Below are positions 1 to 7,588 of a stretch of 64,000 bases of DNA, one piece after another. The stretch covers positions 62,001-126,000 of the forward strand of contig CAITNF010000009.1 of NCBI GenBank assembly GCA_903893745.1, read 5' to 3'. The position numbers and the translations under genes are program-made. Each line of letters opens with the position of its first letter. Position 1 is the first letter of the stretch. The notes under the pieces are model-generated. The model did not search any database. It was not told where the DNA came from and worked only from the letters and a program-made list of their open reading frames with translations. The DNA comes from an uncultured Actinomycetes bacterium (GTDB lineage: Bacteria > Actinomycetota > Acidimicrobiia > Acidimicrobiales > RAAP-2).

Positions 1-48
1 CCATTCGGCCACCCGCTGCGCGCTAGCGAGTCAACCTAGAAATGAGCA

Positions 49-78
49 ACGCCGGCCCACCCGAAGGCGGACCGGCGT
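49..78 (-). terminator. Strong UUCG-loop hairpin after the Ig-repeat gene
   Basis: On the minus strand this is a 13-bp stem with two G-U wobbles, closed by a TTCG tetraloop, lying about 20 bases past the stop codon of the Ig-repeat gene. The outer arms are ACGCCGG and CCGGCGT. The downstream side is only mildly T-rich, so it may act as a transcript end stabiliser as well as a terminator. Bases 1-48 hold nothing I can assign. Confidence 0.7.
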
Positions 79-99
79 CCTGCTCAAAAGAATGAAGTG

Positions 100-2346
100 T
101 TACTGGCCCGTCGTCACCATACGCACCGCGTTCAACGAACCAACGGTGACGTACTGGACGTGCACCGTAACGTTCAGACGACTCGTGAGGTACTGACGGA
201 CAGCCGCCACGCGCTGGCGAGCCAGCGTGCGGTTGTGTGGAGCGTAACCAATCAAGGTCACCGTTGACTCATTGGTCAATTTACTGAGCAGCACTACAAT
301 CGCCTGTCGGCCAGTGGCGGTCAAGCCACTGCGATTCGCGATGAAGGTCACTCGGGTGGCCGCCGGAATTGGCAGTCGCTGAATGGTTACCGTCGTCGAG
401 GTCGACGTTGTCGACAGGTACGAACCGTCACCGGCCTTTGAGGCGGTGACGAGGCACGTACCCGTGCTGGTGTAGCTCAACGTGTTGCCACTCAGCGCAC
501 AGCCCGTCGCACTTCCGTTCGCGACGGCAAAACTAACGGTGCCCGTACCAGAACCACCACTGGTGCTGAGCACCAGCGTTCGACCGTAGTAGCCGCGTAG
601 CGAAGTGACCGCCAGAGGGCTCTGCAGGAGTTCCATGGAAATTGCGGTGGCGTCGGCGACGCTAAAACTAGCCCCCGTGTACAGCAGGGTGTACTTCGTT
701 CCGCCGGTGCCGGTGAGGGCTAGTCCACTGAAGACCGCGACGCCCGAACTAATCGATGCCGTGGCTCCCGCGCTGACCGCACCACCACTACCCGTATTGA
801 GAGTCGCGGTGACGACACCGGTGCTCAACGAAGTAACGACGTTGCCGCCAGAGTCTCGGACGGTAATCGTGGGCTGTTGGGTTAGAACTGCGCCCGAGGA
901 CGTGATCACACTGGGCTCGGTCGTGACCACTAACTTCGCCGCCGCTCCCACACTCACGGTCACAGCACTGGACACCGCGGTGGTGAGGGTGGGGTCAGTA
1001 AAGGTCAAGGTGTACGAACCCACCAACGCATTCAGCGCCAGCCCGGTGAAGGTGGCCACGCCCGCTACGGCAGTCGCCGAGGGGTTGGTCAGCGACACGC
1101 CACCAGCGGTGAACGTCGCGGTCACGATCGACGTATTAGTCGTAACCACGTTGCCCTGCGCATCCTCGACTTTGACGACTGGTACTACGGCCAAAGTGGC
1201 ACCACTGGCCACGCTGGTCGAGGGCTGGGTGGTGACGACTAACTTCGACGCGACTCCGGCCAACATGGCAATAGTCGCGGTCACTGGTGTCAGGGCATTG
1301 ATCGTCGGGGCGCTGAAGGTCAGCGTGTACGACGCGGCCACTGCGCCCGTGAGTACGAGACCACTAAACGTCGCGCTGCCCGTTGCGGTCGTCACGTACG
1401 CGTACGAACCAGCAGTCACGGTCGCGCCAACACTGGACGCCGCGGTAATTAAGATCCGCGAGTACCCGGTCTTGATGTTGCCGCCTAAGTCTTCAACCGT
1501 GACGACTGGCTGGGCAACGAGCACCGCGCCACTCGTCGTGGTCAAACTCGGCGCGGTGGTCAACGCCAACTTCGCGGCTACGCCCGCAGCGTTCACCACA
1601 AAGGAACTCGAGGTCACCGTTAACAGACCTTCGGTGAACGTCAATGTGTAGGGCGTGAGGCTCACGAGAGCGTTGACGGCCAAGTTGGTAAAGGTCGCCA
1701 CGCCATCCACGGCGGTCGCCGTGGCGTTGGTCACCGTGCCACCAGCACTCGTTACCGATGCCGTAACGACCGAACTGTTGCCCGTAATGGGCAGATTGGT
1801 ACCGTCTTCTACGTACACCACAATCGGGTTGGCGAATGTGGTGCCGCTAGTGATTGGCGTGGACGGTTGAGTGTGCACCGCCAGATGCGTCGCACCGGTG
1901 GGCGTGACGGCGATTGACTTGGTAGCCGTTAGCGATCCGTAGGTAAAGGTCAATGTGTACGGCGACGTTCCGCTCACTTTGGTGAGCGTCAAGTCAGTAA
2001 AGGTAGCGACACCAGAGCTTGCGCTAGCGGTGGTCGTGCCACCGAGCGTGGCACCCGTACTAACCGCGGCGGAGACGTTACCGGGGGCACCGGTGACGGT
2101 GGTTCCACCGTTCGTCTCGAGCGTGACGGTGGGTTGTGGCGAAAGTAGGGCACCACTCACGGTCGTCGTCTCGGTCATCGTCAGAACTATCTGGCTGACG
2201 TGACAAGAGAAACTGCGATAGGTGCAGGTCGCCGCGGAGGCGCTGCCTCCGGCCGTGACCAAAAGTGTTGAAGTCAACATCGCCACCGATGCGAGTCCGG
2301 CGACGAGGCTGCGACGTGCCAACCTCTTAAGTTGAAGAAGTTTCAT
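100..2346 (-). CDS. Secreted Ig-like repeat protein with OmpA-like C-terminus
   Basis: Predicted exported protein of 748 residues. The ATG at 2346 was chosen because it begins a clear signal peptide (MKLLQLKRLARRS, a hydrophobic core, then SASA-A); the longer ORF adds 40 non-signal residues. Five tandem domains of about 100 residues follow, each with a KLVVTTQPS-type opening, a VVTVEDxGGNVVT strand, a GVATFTGL strand and a YTLTFT strand. A sixth, cysteine-pair Ig-like module comes next (GCALSGNTL...GTCLVTASKAGDGSY), and the last roughly 85 residues resemble an OmpA/MotB fold (L-x-K-L...VTLIGY...RQRVAAVRQYL). The acidic peptidoglycan-ligand residue normally following the GxT of OmpA is replaced (GYAP), so cell-wall binding is uncertain. 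A surface or adhesion role is inferred; no enzyme motif is visible. Its paralogue in domain layout lies at 14570-16807. Confidence 0.75.
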   Translation of the reverse strand: MKLLQLKRLARRSLVAGLASVAMLTSTLLVTAGGSASAATCTYRSFSCHVSQIVLTMTETTTVSGALLSPQPTVTLETNGGTTVTGAPGNVSAAVSTGATLGGTTTASASSGVATFTDLTLTKVSGTSPYTLTFTYGSLTATKSIAVTPTGATHLAVHTQPSTPITSGTTFANPIVVYVEDGTNLPITGNSSVVTASVTSAGGTVTNATATAVDGVATFTNLAVNALVSLTPYTLTFTEGLLTVTSSSFVVNAAGVAAKLALTTAPSLTTTSGAVLVAQPVVTVEDLGGNIKTGYSRILITAASSVGATVTAGSYAYVTTATGSATFSGLVLTGAVAASYTLTFSAPTINALTPVTATIAMLAGVASKLVVTTQPSTSVASGATLAVVPVVKVEDAQGNVVTTNTSIVTATFTAGGVSLTNPSATAVAGVATFTGLALNALVGSYTLTFTDPTLTTAVSSAVTVSVGAAAKLVVTTEPSVITSSGAVLTQQPTITVRDSGGNVVTSLSTGVVTATLNTGSGGAVSAGATASISSGVAVFSGLALTGTGGTKYTLLYTGASFSVADATAISMELLQSPLAVTSLRGYYGRTLVLSTSGGSGTGTVSFAVANGSATGCALSGNTLSYTSTGTCLVTASKAGDGSYLSTTSTSTTVTIQRLPIPAATRVTFIANRSGLTATGRQAIVVLLSKLTNESTVTLIGYAPHNRTLARQRVAAVRQYLTSRLNVTVHVQYVTVGSLNAVRMVTTGQ

Positions 2347-2729
2347 GAACGTAATCCAATCTGTTAGGTACAACCCATGGCGACCTGGTCCTCGACAACT
2401 TGCACTACCTGCGAACAGGGCTAACGCATGATTCGATGAGCAACTCGACCTTTTACATTGTCCCACTATTTATCTAGACCCGCGTAAGGCCAAAAGTCAG
2501 TTCGACGTAGTCCCTGAGCGCCAAACTCATCGGTTGAGCCGAAATGTAGGGCTCAAATGCTCGATTCACTGGATAGTTTCGGTTCTCGAACGTACGGGAG
2601 TAGTGCTGAGCATTACTAAAAGCCCCCAGATCAATCAGAAACGTCATTCAATTGACATGAAAAATACGGTTAGGGCCTCGAAAATTACTAATTTCAACTC
2701 AAAGTTCCGTCAAATCAGCTTGTGGTGAC
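2347..2729. other. Gene-free, AT-richer intergenic stretch
   Basis: This 383-bp stretch separates the Ig-repeat gene from pyruvate kinase and is noticeably more AT-rich than its surroundings, mainly at 2560-2720. It must hold the Ig-gene promoter. On the minus strand TTGGCC and a TAGATAAATA run near 2470-2490 are a weak candidate, implying a 5' leader of over 100 nt. I see no riboswitch class and no hairpin terminator for pyk. A 64-codon plus-strand ORF at 2534-2728 has no recognisable features and looks accidental. Confidence 0.5.
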
Positions 2730-4184
2730 TTAGGGAACCATCACCATTCGAACCGTATCGGTAATCGACGTGCCACCAGAAGTCGAACCAGCCATGATCA
2801 CGACGGGATCGCCACTTTTTGCCATACCCGAAAGTTTCAACTGCGTTGTCGCGAACTCACAGAGATCATCGATATCAGTGGCCGATGAGATGTAGACGTC
2901 TTGCACTCCCCACGAACTCTTCAATTGGCGCGCCGTTGCTTCGCTGGGCGTAATTGCCACAATCGGCATTGGGGGTCGAAATCGTGAAATAGCGCGGGCC
3001 GTCATACCTGACCGAGTGCACGCCACAATGGCCACGGCCTTTTCCTCCATCGCGGCACGCCACGCGGCACCAGTTATGGCGGCCGTAATGCGCGTCGCTT
3101 GAGTTCCGTCACTACTCTGCTGTACCCCAAGCCCGGATCCCCACTTGGCGTAGTCGAACGACTGTTCAGCTCGCTGCACAATTCGGTCCATCGTAATGAC
3201 GGTGCCCACCGGATCATCACCGATTGCGGTCTCACCACTGAGCATCACCGCACTCGCGCCATCGAGCACCGCGTTCGCCACGTCGGTAACCTCGGCGCGG
3301 GTCGGCACTTGGGCGTGGGTCATCGACTCCAACATTTGAGTCGCCACCACGACCGGTCGAGCGTAACGAATTCCGTGTCGCACGATCTCTTTTTGAAGAT
3401 GTGGCACTTCTTCAATGGGCATTCGTACACCAAGATCACCGCGTGCCACCATGATGGCGTCGGAAACCGCAATAATTTCGTCGAGATTGTCAACGCCTTC
3501 TGACGTTTCAATCTTCGCCATCATCAGCACGTCGTCGCGCGAGAGCACGGTGCGCGTGGAGACCATATCGAAAGCACTTCGCACGAACGACACCGCGAGA
3601 ATTTCAAACTCTTCACTGCGAAGGGCCTCAAGACGATCACGATCTTCCGGAGTTGGTAGTCGGTCGTTCAAAATTGATGAGGGCATTGAGAGACCGGGCT
3701 TACCCATTACCGACCCGCCCGACGTCACGATGGCCCTAATCGACTTGCCCGTCGTGGTCACGTCAAGTGACACTCCGCCATCACCAATATGAATCTTGTC
3801 GCCCACCTTCAGTTGCGACAGCACGTTTTCACGTTCGACCACAATCTGGTCCTTGGTCGAGGTGCCGCCAAATCCCTCGATGAGTTCAATGGTGGCTCCA
3901 ACACTCAGCGTGAGCGCGTCGGTACCAAACGACCCAGCTCGAATCTTTGGCCCAGGAATATCGACCATGATCGCTTGAGCCGGTGCCAACTGACGAATGC
4001 GACGAAGCCGAGCGATACTCGAAGGGATGTCGCCGTGGGCAAAGGAGAGCCGAAAGACGTCGACTCCAGCCGTGACGAGATTCTTGATCACCTCGTCACT
4101 ATCTGAAGCTGGTCCAATCGTTGCCACAATTCGCGTGCGCCGCACCGGTATTCCCTTCATCACTTTCATAAAGTCTACGAGCAT
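2730..4184 (-). CDS. pyk: Pyruvate kinase, apparent potassium-independent type
   Basis: Converts phosphoenolpyruvate and ADP to pyruvate and ATP in glycolysis. The 484 residues cover the normal A/B/A/C domain order. Visible active-site elements include the N-terminal RIVATIGPAS, AKIETSEG with the catalytic lysine, VARGDLGV, and ATQMLESM followed by PTRAEVTDVANAV. Two potassium-site motifs are altered: RLNFSHG is RLSFAHG (residues 45-51), and DTKGPEIR is DIPGPKIR (75-82), which puts lysine where potassium-dependent enzymes carry glutamate. This matches the known potassium-independent class. Three in-frame ATGs (4184, 4169, 4160) compete for the start; none has an ideally spaced ribosome binding site, so the N-terminus is uncertain by up to eight residues. 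It stands alone, with 39 nt separating it from the small gene on the same strand. Confidence 0.93.
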   Translation of the reverse strand: MLVDFMKVMKGIPVRRTRIVATIGPASDSDEVIKNLVTAGVDVFRLSFAHGDIPSSIARLRRIRQLAPAQAIMVDIPGPKIRAGSFGTDALTLSVGATIELIEGFGGTSTKDQIVVERENVLSQLKVGDKIHIGDGGVSLDVTTTGKSIRAIVTSGGSVMGKPGLSMPSSILNDRLPTPEDRDRLEALRSEEFEILAVSFVRSAFDMVSTRTVLSRDDVLMMAKIETSEGVDNLDEIIAVSDAIMVARGDLGVRMPIEEVPHLQKEIVRHGIRYARPVVVATQMLESMTHAQVPTRAEVTDVANAVLDGASAVMLSGETAIGDDPVGTVITMDRIVQRAEQSFDYAKWGSGLGVQQSSDGTQATRITAAITGAAWRAAMEEKAVAIVACTRSGMTARAISRFRPPMPIVAITPSEATARQLKSSWGVQDVYISSATDIDDLCEFATTQLKLSGMAKSGDPVVIMAGSTSGGTSITDTVRMVMVP

Positions 4185-4223
4185 CCTCTAAGGGGTAGAT
4201 AAGTTTCACGGCGAACGTGACGT

Positions 4224-4448
4224 TCACCGGACGTGGAGCGTCACCGTGCTGGCCCCCAAAACGATCCTGGACCGGTCGCGAGCGATAACTAGCAGGTAAC
4301 TTGGTCGGCTACTCGTGGCGTGTGTGGTGACCGCTTCGTGGAACATGCGCCCCGGATGCAGTACTTTCGAGCCAACTCCCTCACCTATCGAGAAAGTCGC
4401 GAGTAGCAACACTGATGCGAGTCCGCCAAAGATAACTCGCTTCAACAT
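4224..4448 (-). CDS. Small predicted exported or membrane protein at the end of the btu operon
   Basis: A 74-codon ORF starting 31 nt after btuD on the same strand. Residues 1-20 (MLKRVIFGGLASVLLLATF) form a positively charged start and hydrophobic stretch typical of a signal peptide or single membrane anchor. The remaining residues are polar, with no motif I recognise. AGGAG lies directly against the ATG, which is closer than usual, so translation efficiency or even the start may differ. Its position makes co-transcription with the B12 importer likely, which is the only functional hint. It could also be a chance ORF; the signal-like N-terminus and same-strand spacing favour a real gene. Confidence 0.45.
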   Translation of the reverse strand: MLKRVIFGGLASVLLLATFSIGEGVGSKVLHPGRMFHEAVTTHATSSRPSYLLVIARDRSRIVLGASTVTLHVR

Positions 4449-4479
4449 CTCCTCAGCCTAGAAGAGGGCTCGGCGGAGT

Positions 4480-5253
4480 TCAGGACCGAACCGGCACCAC
4501 CACATCCAAACCGTCGACCTCAACAACTCGCAGATTCATCTCGTAGCTACGCGCAAGTTCGGGACTGCGCACCACGTCCACCGAGCGGCCGTCGAGCACT
4601 ACTTCGCCGCGATCGAGCAGCACTAATCGATCGGCGAACTGGCCCGCCAAGGTGAGATCGTGCAAGGTGGCAATGACGGTAAGACCGCACTCGATTACCT
4701 CTCGCTTCAACAGTTCAAGAATCTCCATTTGGTGGCGAAGGTCCAGCCCCGAAATCGGCTCGTCGAGTACCACGACCATGGTCGACTGGGCCATTGCTCG
4801 CGCCACCACCATCCGCTGACGTTCACCACCCGACAAGGTCGCCACATCACGATGACGCATTGACAACAGTGCGAGTCGATCGAGCACTGAATCAATAATC
4901 GCTTGATCACTGGTACTCGCGGCACGAAAGAGTCCGTGGTGAGCCATTCGTCCGAGGGCGACGTAGTCGTGCACCGTCATTCCGCTCGGCACCACGGGAT
5001 GTTGGGGAACGAGTGAGACAGTGCGAGCTCGCGTGCGTTCATTCATCGACGCCAGGTCCACGCCACCAACGTGCACACTGCCGTGCGTCGCTCGACGCAG
5101 GCCAACCAGAGTCTCGACCAATGTAGTTTTACCCGCACCATTCGGTCCAATGATGGTGCACCATGTGCCCGGCTCAACGGTGAGCGAAACATTTCGCACG
5201 AGCGTCGCTCCCCCGGCCACTACCGAAAGCTCACGAACCTCGACGGCGCTCAT
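4480..5253 (-). CDS. btuD: Vitamin B12 ABC transporter, ATP-binding protein
   Basis: Cytoplasmic ATPase of a FecE/BtuD-type importer, 257 residues. Walker A is GPNGAGKTT (36-44), the ABC signature LSGGERQ is at 140-146 and Walker B VVVLDEP is near 160-166, with a Q-loop glutamine in LVPQHP and a switch histidine in TLHDLT. Its ATG overlaps the btuC stop by 4 nt, so the two are translationally coupled. Sequence alone cannot distinguish B12 from iron-siderophore or haem transport within this family; the cobalamin riboswitch upstream of the operon is what supports B12. Confidence 0.9.
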   Translation of the reverse strand: MSAVEVRELSVVAGGATLVRNVSLTVEPGTWCTIIGPNGAGKTTLVETLVGLRRATHGSVHVGGVDLASMNERTRARTVSLVPQHPVVPSGMTVHDYVALGRMAHHGLFRAASTSDQAIIDSVLDRLALLSMRHRDVATLSGGERQRMVVARAMAQSTMVVVLDEPISGLDLRHQMEILELLKREVIECGLTVIATLHDLTLAGQFADRLVLLDRGEVVLDGRSVDVVRSPELARSYEMNLRVVEVDGLDVVVPVRS

Positions 5254-6302
5254 CGGCGATCCCCCCGTCGCAGACTCAAAATCGTGACGAATACTGGCGC
5301 ACCAACGAGTGCCGTGACTACCCCGAGTGGCAACTCCGATGGCGCCATCACCGTGCGAGCAATGGTGTCGGCGTAAACCAGAAAGGCTGCGCCAAAGATG
5401 ACCGAGATCTGTAGGAGCCGACGATACGACGTGCCTACCAACAGTCGCACGATGTGCGGAACGATGATGCCCACAAAGCCAATAAGTCCGACGGCCGACA
5501 CGATCGCTGCAGTTCCGAGCGACGAGGCTCCGATCACGATGAGGCGAACGCGACGCACCGGTAGTCCCAAAGTTCGCGACTCATCGTCGCCCACACTCAT
5601 GACGTCGAGAGCTCCTCCCGCGAGGACGCAGATCACCGTACAGACGACCACGTAGGGCAGCACCATCGTGACCGAGTTCCAACTGGAACTTGCGAGTGAA
5701 CCGAGTAGCCAGATGTACACCCGAGCAATCGACGTGGACGACGACTGTTGGAGAAAGGTCTGCAGACTGGTCAACAGTGACGAGACGGCCACGCCGGCCA
5801 AAATGAGCGACGACGCGTTCGAACGAAGTCCTCTTCCACCCACCAGCCACGTAAGGGCGACTGCCCCCATCGCGCCCACAAAGGCGAGTAGTGGCGTCCA
5901 GGCTGGCGTCGACAGTCCGGCTCCCACGTCCACGATCGCGAACGTGGCCCCCAGACCCGCACCCGCCGCGACGCCCAATAAATAGGGGTCGGCCAGTGGA
6001 TTTCGAAAGACCCCTTGATAGGTGCCGCCCGCCACCGACAACATCGCACCCGCCACTAGTCCCAGTACCAAGCGAGGCGCTCGAAGTTGCCAGATAACGG
6101 TTGACTGCAGCGAACTGAGCGTGGTGTGACCGAGGCCCACGTGACTCGCGAGATCACCCAGGACTCGACCAACACCAATTGGCGTTGGCCCTACGGCCAG
6201 GCCACAGATCACGGCACCGAGCAGTCCCACTACTGAGAGACTCGTTACCGCGAGTACGCGCTTTCGCGCTGGTGGCCGTGTTGACGGCGTCGTTACTTCC
6301 AA
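5250..6302 (-). CDS. btuC: Vitamin B12 ABC transporter, permease
   Basis: Integral membrane subunit of the FecCD/BtuC family, 350 residues with about ten predicted membrane segments. Family hallmarks are the GLAVGPTPI motif near the start, GGTYQGVFRNPLADPYLLGVAAGAGLGA (shown in part here as GVFRNPLADPYLLG) and GLIGFVGIIVPHIVRLLVG, the cytoplasmic loop that contacts the ATPase. It would work as a homodimer with BtuD. The start overlaps the end of btuF by 10 nt, and its stop overlaps btuD by 4 nt. The N-terminal 20 residues are proline-rich and basic, a cytosolic tail. Confidence 0.9.
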   Translation of the reverse strand: MEVTTPSTRPPARKRVLAVTSLSVVGLLGAVICGLAVGPTPIGVGRVLGDLASHVGLGHTTLSSLQSTVIWQLRAPRLVLGLVAGAMLSVAGGTYQGVFRNPLADPYLLGVAAGAGLGATFAIVDVGAGLSTPAWTPLLAFVGAMGAVALTWLVGGRGLRSNASSLILAGVAVSSLLTSLQTFLQQSSSTSIARVYIWLLGSLASSSWNSVTMVLPYVVVCTVICVLAGGALDVMSVGDDESRTLGLPVRRVRLIVIGASSLGTAAIVSAVGLIGFVGIIVPHIVRLLVGTSYRRLLQISVIFGAAFLVYADTIARTVMAPSELPLGVVTALVGAPVFVTILSLRRGDRR

Positions 6303-7210
6303 AGTGACGCGTCACCCAGGGCTTTTTTCACCGCCACGGTGAGTTGATTCATCAAAAGTCCGAGTCGTGGGCCCCACCGTGACGCAATGTCGTCATCGAG
6401 GTTCACGACGTGGTGGTGAATCACGGCACTGACCTTGGCAAAACCGGCTCGGTGTGACACCATCAGTGGCGTCACGGAGCAGCATTTGGTATCGGCGAGA
6501 AAGATCAACTTGGGATTAGCACTCACCACGTATTCGGCGCTCAGTTGAGGGTATCCCGCGTCAGCTGAGGTTGATTTCGCGTCCGCGATGTTCACCACAC
6601 CCAGCGACTTCAACAGCGAACCCACAAATGTGTTACTCGTTATCGAGTAGTACGTCGGATCAAGTTCGTAGTAGGTCGTAAGGGTCTTGGTGGGATGCGA
6701 GGGAATCGACGCAACGTCGCGACGGATAGTCGCTCGCAGCGAACGCACCAACTGGGCGGCCGCGCGTGGGTGGCCGGTGAGAGCGCCTAACTGAGTGATC
6801 TGCGTCAACGCACTCGTCACCGACGGGGCGGCATCTTGTTCGACGACCTTGATACCCAGCGCGGTCAACTTTTCCTTGATTTGGTTGGCGTCGTACGAGA
6901 TGACCACCAAGTCGGGCTTGGCCGACGGGTGCGACGACGAGGTCCGACAGATTCCAATTACCGACTCGACGCTCGGATTAAGAGCATTAATTCGCTTGGT
7001 GGCGAGTGCCTTGGTCGGGAAGTTCGCATCTTTGTCGACGGCCTGTACTTGGGGGCCGGCGCCAATCGAGTACAGCGTTTCGGTGGCGGTCGGCGACAGT
7101 GACACAATGCACGTCGGTAACGTCGCGGCTTGGGCAACGGAAGGACTAAGTAACGGTAGTGCCGCCGCACACCACACGAGGGCACCGAGCAATTGGATGG
7201 GTCTAATCAT
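6293..7210 (-). CDS. btuF: Vitamin B12 ABC transporter, substrate-binding protein
   Basis: Extracellular binding protein of the BtuF/FhuD type, 305 residues. The start at 7210 is well supported: AAGGAG lies eight bases upstream and the encoded N-terminus is a signal peptide (MIRPIQLLGALVWCAAALPLL...SVAQAA). The ORF extends 62 codons further upstream, but that extension runs through the riboswitch. The mature protein begins with CIVSLSPTATETLYSIGAG, the SLxPxxTExLxxIGA motif of class III binding proteins, and includes PDLVVISYD. No lipobox cysteine follows the signal peptide at the usual spot, so membrane anchoring is unclear. Regulation is predicted by the upstream cobalamin riboswitch: expression falls when B12 is plentiful. 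Confidence 0.9.
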   Translation of the reverse strand: MIRPIQLLGALVWCAAALPLLSPSVAQAATLPTCIVSLSPTATETLYSIGAGPQVQAVDKDANFPTKALATKRINALNPSVESVIGICRTSSSHPSAKPDLVVISYDANQIKEKLTALGIKVVEQDAAPSVTSALTQITQLGALTGHPRAAAQLVRSLRATIRRDVASIPSHPTKTLTTYYELDPTYYSITSNTFVGSLLKSLGVVNIADAKSTSADAGYPQLSAEYVVSANPKLIFLADTKCCSVTPLMVSHRAGFAKVSAVIHHHVVNLDDDIASRWGPRLGLLMNQLTVAVKKALGDASLWK

Positions 7211-7212
7211 GA

Positions 7213-7256
7213 ATATCTCCTTTTGGTCGAAGTGGGTGTGGACGACGGAGAGATAT
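7213..7256 (-). promoter_or_regulatory. Possible Shine-Dalgarno-sequestering hairpin of the B12 riboswitch
   Basis: Plus-strand ATATCTC at 7213-7219 is an exact reverse complement of GAGATAT at 7250-7256. On the minus-strand mRNA this lets GAGATAT of the btuF ribosome binding site pair with an upstream ATATCTC across a loop of about 30 nt, hiding the start region. It lies just after the riboswitch core and is a plausible expression platform acting on translation. This is inference from complementarity only. Confidence 0.4.
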
Positions 7257-7299
7257 CCGAACGACCGCTCCATGCCTCGAGAGCTGTCTTTCACATCTC

Positions 7300-7440
7300 C
7301 TCGCTGCAGGCGACCTGGCTCGTGGACTTCTCTCGAAGGCCACACACAGTTGCGGGACAGCGTTGGATTTTCACCAACTTCGCTGCCGCGAGGCACTTCT
7401 GACCCTAGTGCACGGACGTGGTGTCAACGAAACTCGGTCA
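7300..7440 (-). promoter_or_regulatory. Cobalamin (B12) riboswitch
   Basis: The minus-strand transcript carries the conserved cobalamin core GGTGAAAATCC followed by the CTGTCCCGCAACTGT segment (plus-strand 7346-7375) and the B12 box GAGCCAGGTCGCCTGC (plus-strand 7306-7321). These appear in the right order and spacing for the class. It sits about 95 nt upstream of btuF. Outer boundaries are approximate because I could not fold the P1 helix. It predicts repression of btuFCD by adenosylcobalamin or a related cobalamin. Confidence 0.9.
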
Positions 7441-7532
7441 GCGTCATTCGATGACGTTGCTCCGCGCTCGCCCAGCAACGTCATTGCTACCCGGTTAGAG
7501 CGAGCTCGAGAACGTAAAGGGGTCGCTAAACA

Positions 7533-7570
7533 GTTCGCCCCGTGAAACCCAAGGGCTGCACGGGGCGAAC
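7533..7570. terminator. 12-bp perfect hairpin downstream of the APC permease
   Basis: GTTCGCCCCGTG at 7533-7544 and CACGGGGCGAAC at 7559-7570 are perfect inverted copies with a 14-nt loop, 19 bases past the permease stop. There is no strong T-run on either side (minus strand continues TGTTTAG), so it may be a Rho-assisted or processing structure. It separates permease transcription from the B12 riboswitch leader. Confidence 0.6.
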
Positions 7571-7588
7571 GGACTTCATGACAACGCG

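Noticed and set aside
605-1651. Long plus-strand ORF of 348 codons
   Set aside because: It is antisense to the Ig-repeat gene, is made of repeated valine/alanine/threonine-rich peptides mirroring the repeats, and has no ribosome binding site or motif.
100-2346. Tandem DNA repeats in the Ig genes as a mobile or CRISPR-like array
   Set aside because: Repetition is at the protein-domain level with diverged DNA and open frame throughout; units are about 300 bp.
2534-2728. 64-codon ORF in the intergenic region before pyk
   Set aside because: No ribosome binding site, no hydrophobic or family pattern, and composition like the AT-rich surroundings.
4480-7210. Iron-siderophore or haem importer
   Set aside because: Possible by homology alone, but the upstream cobalamin riboswitch gives direct support for B12.
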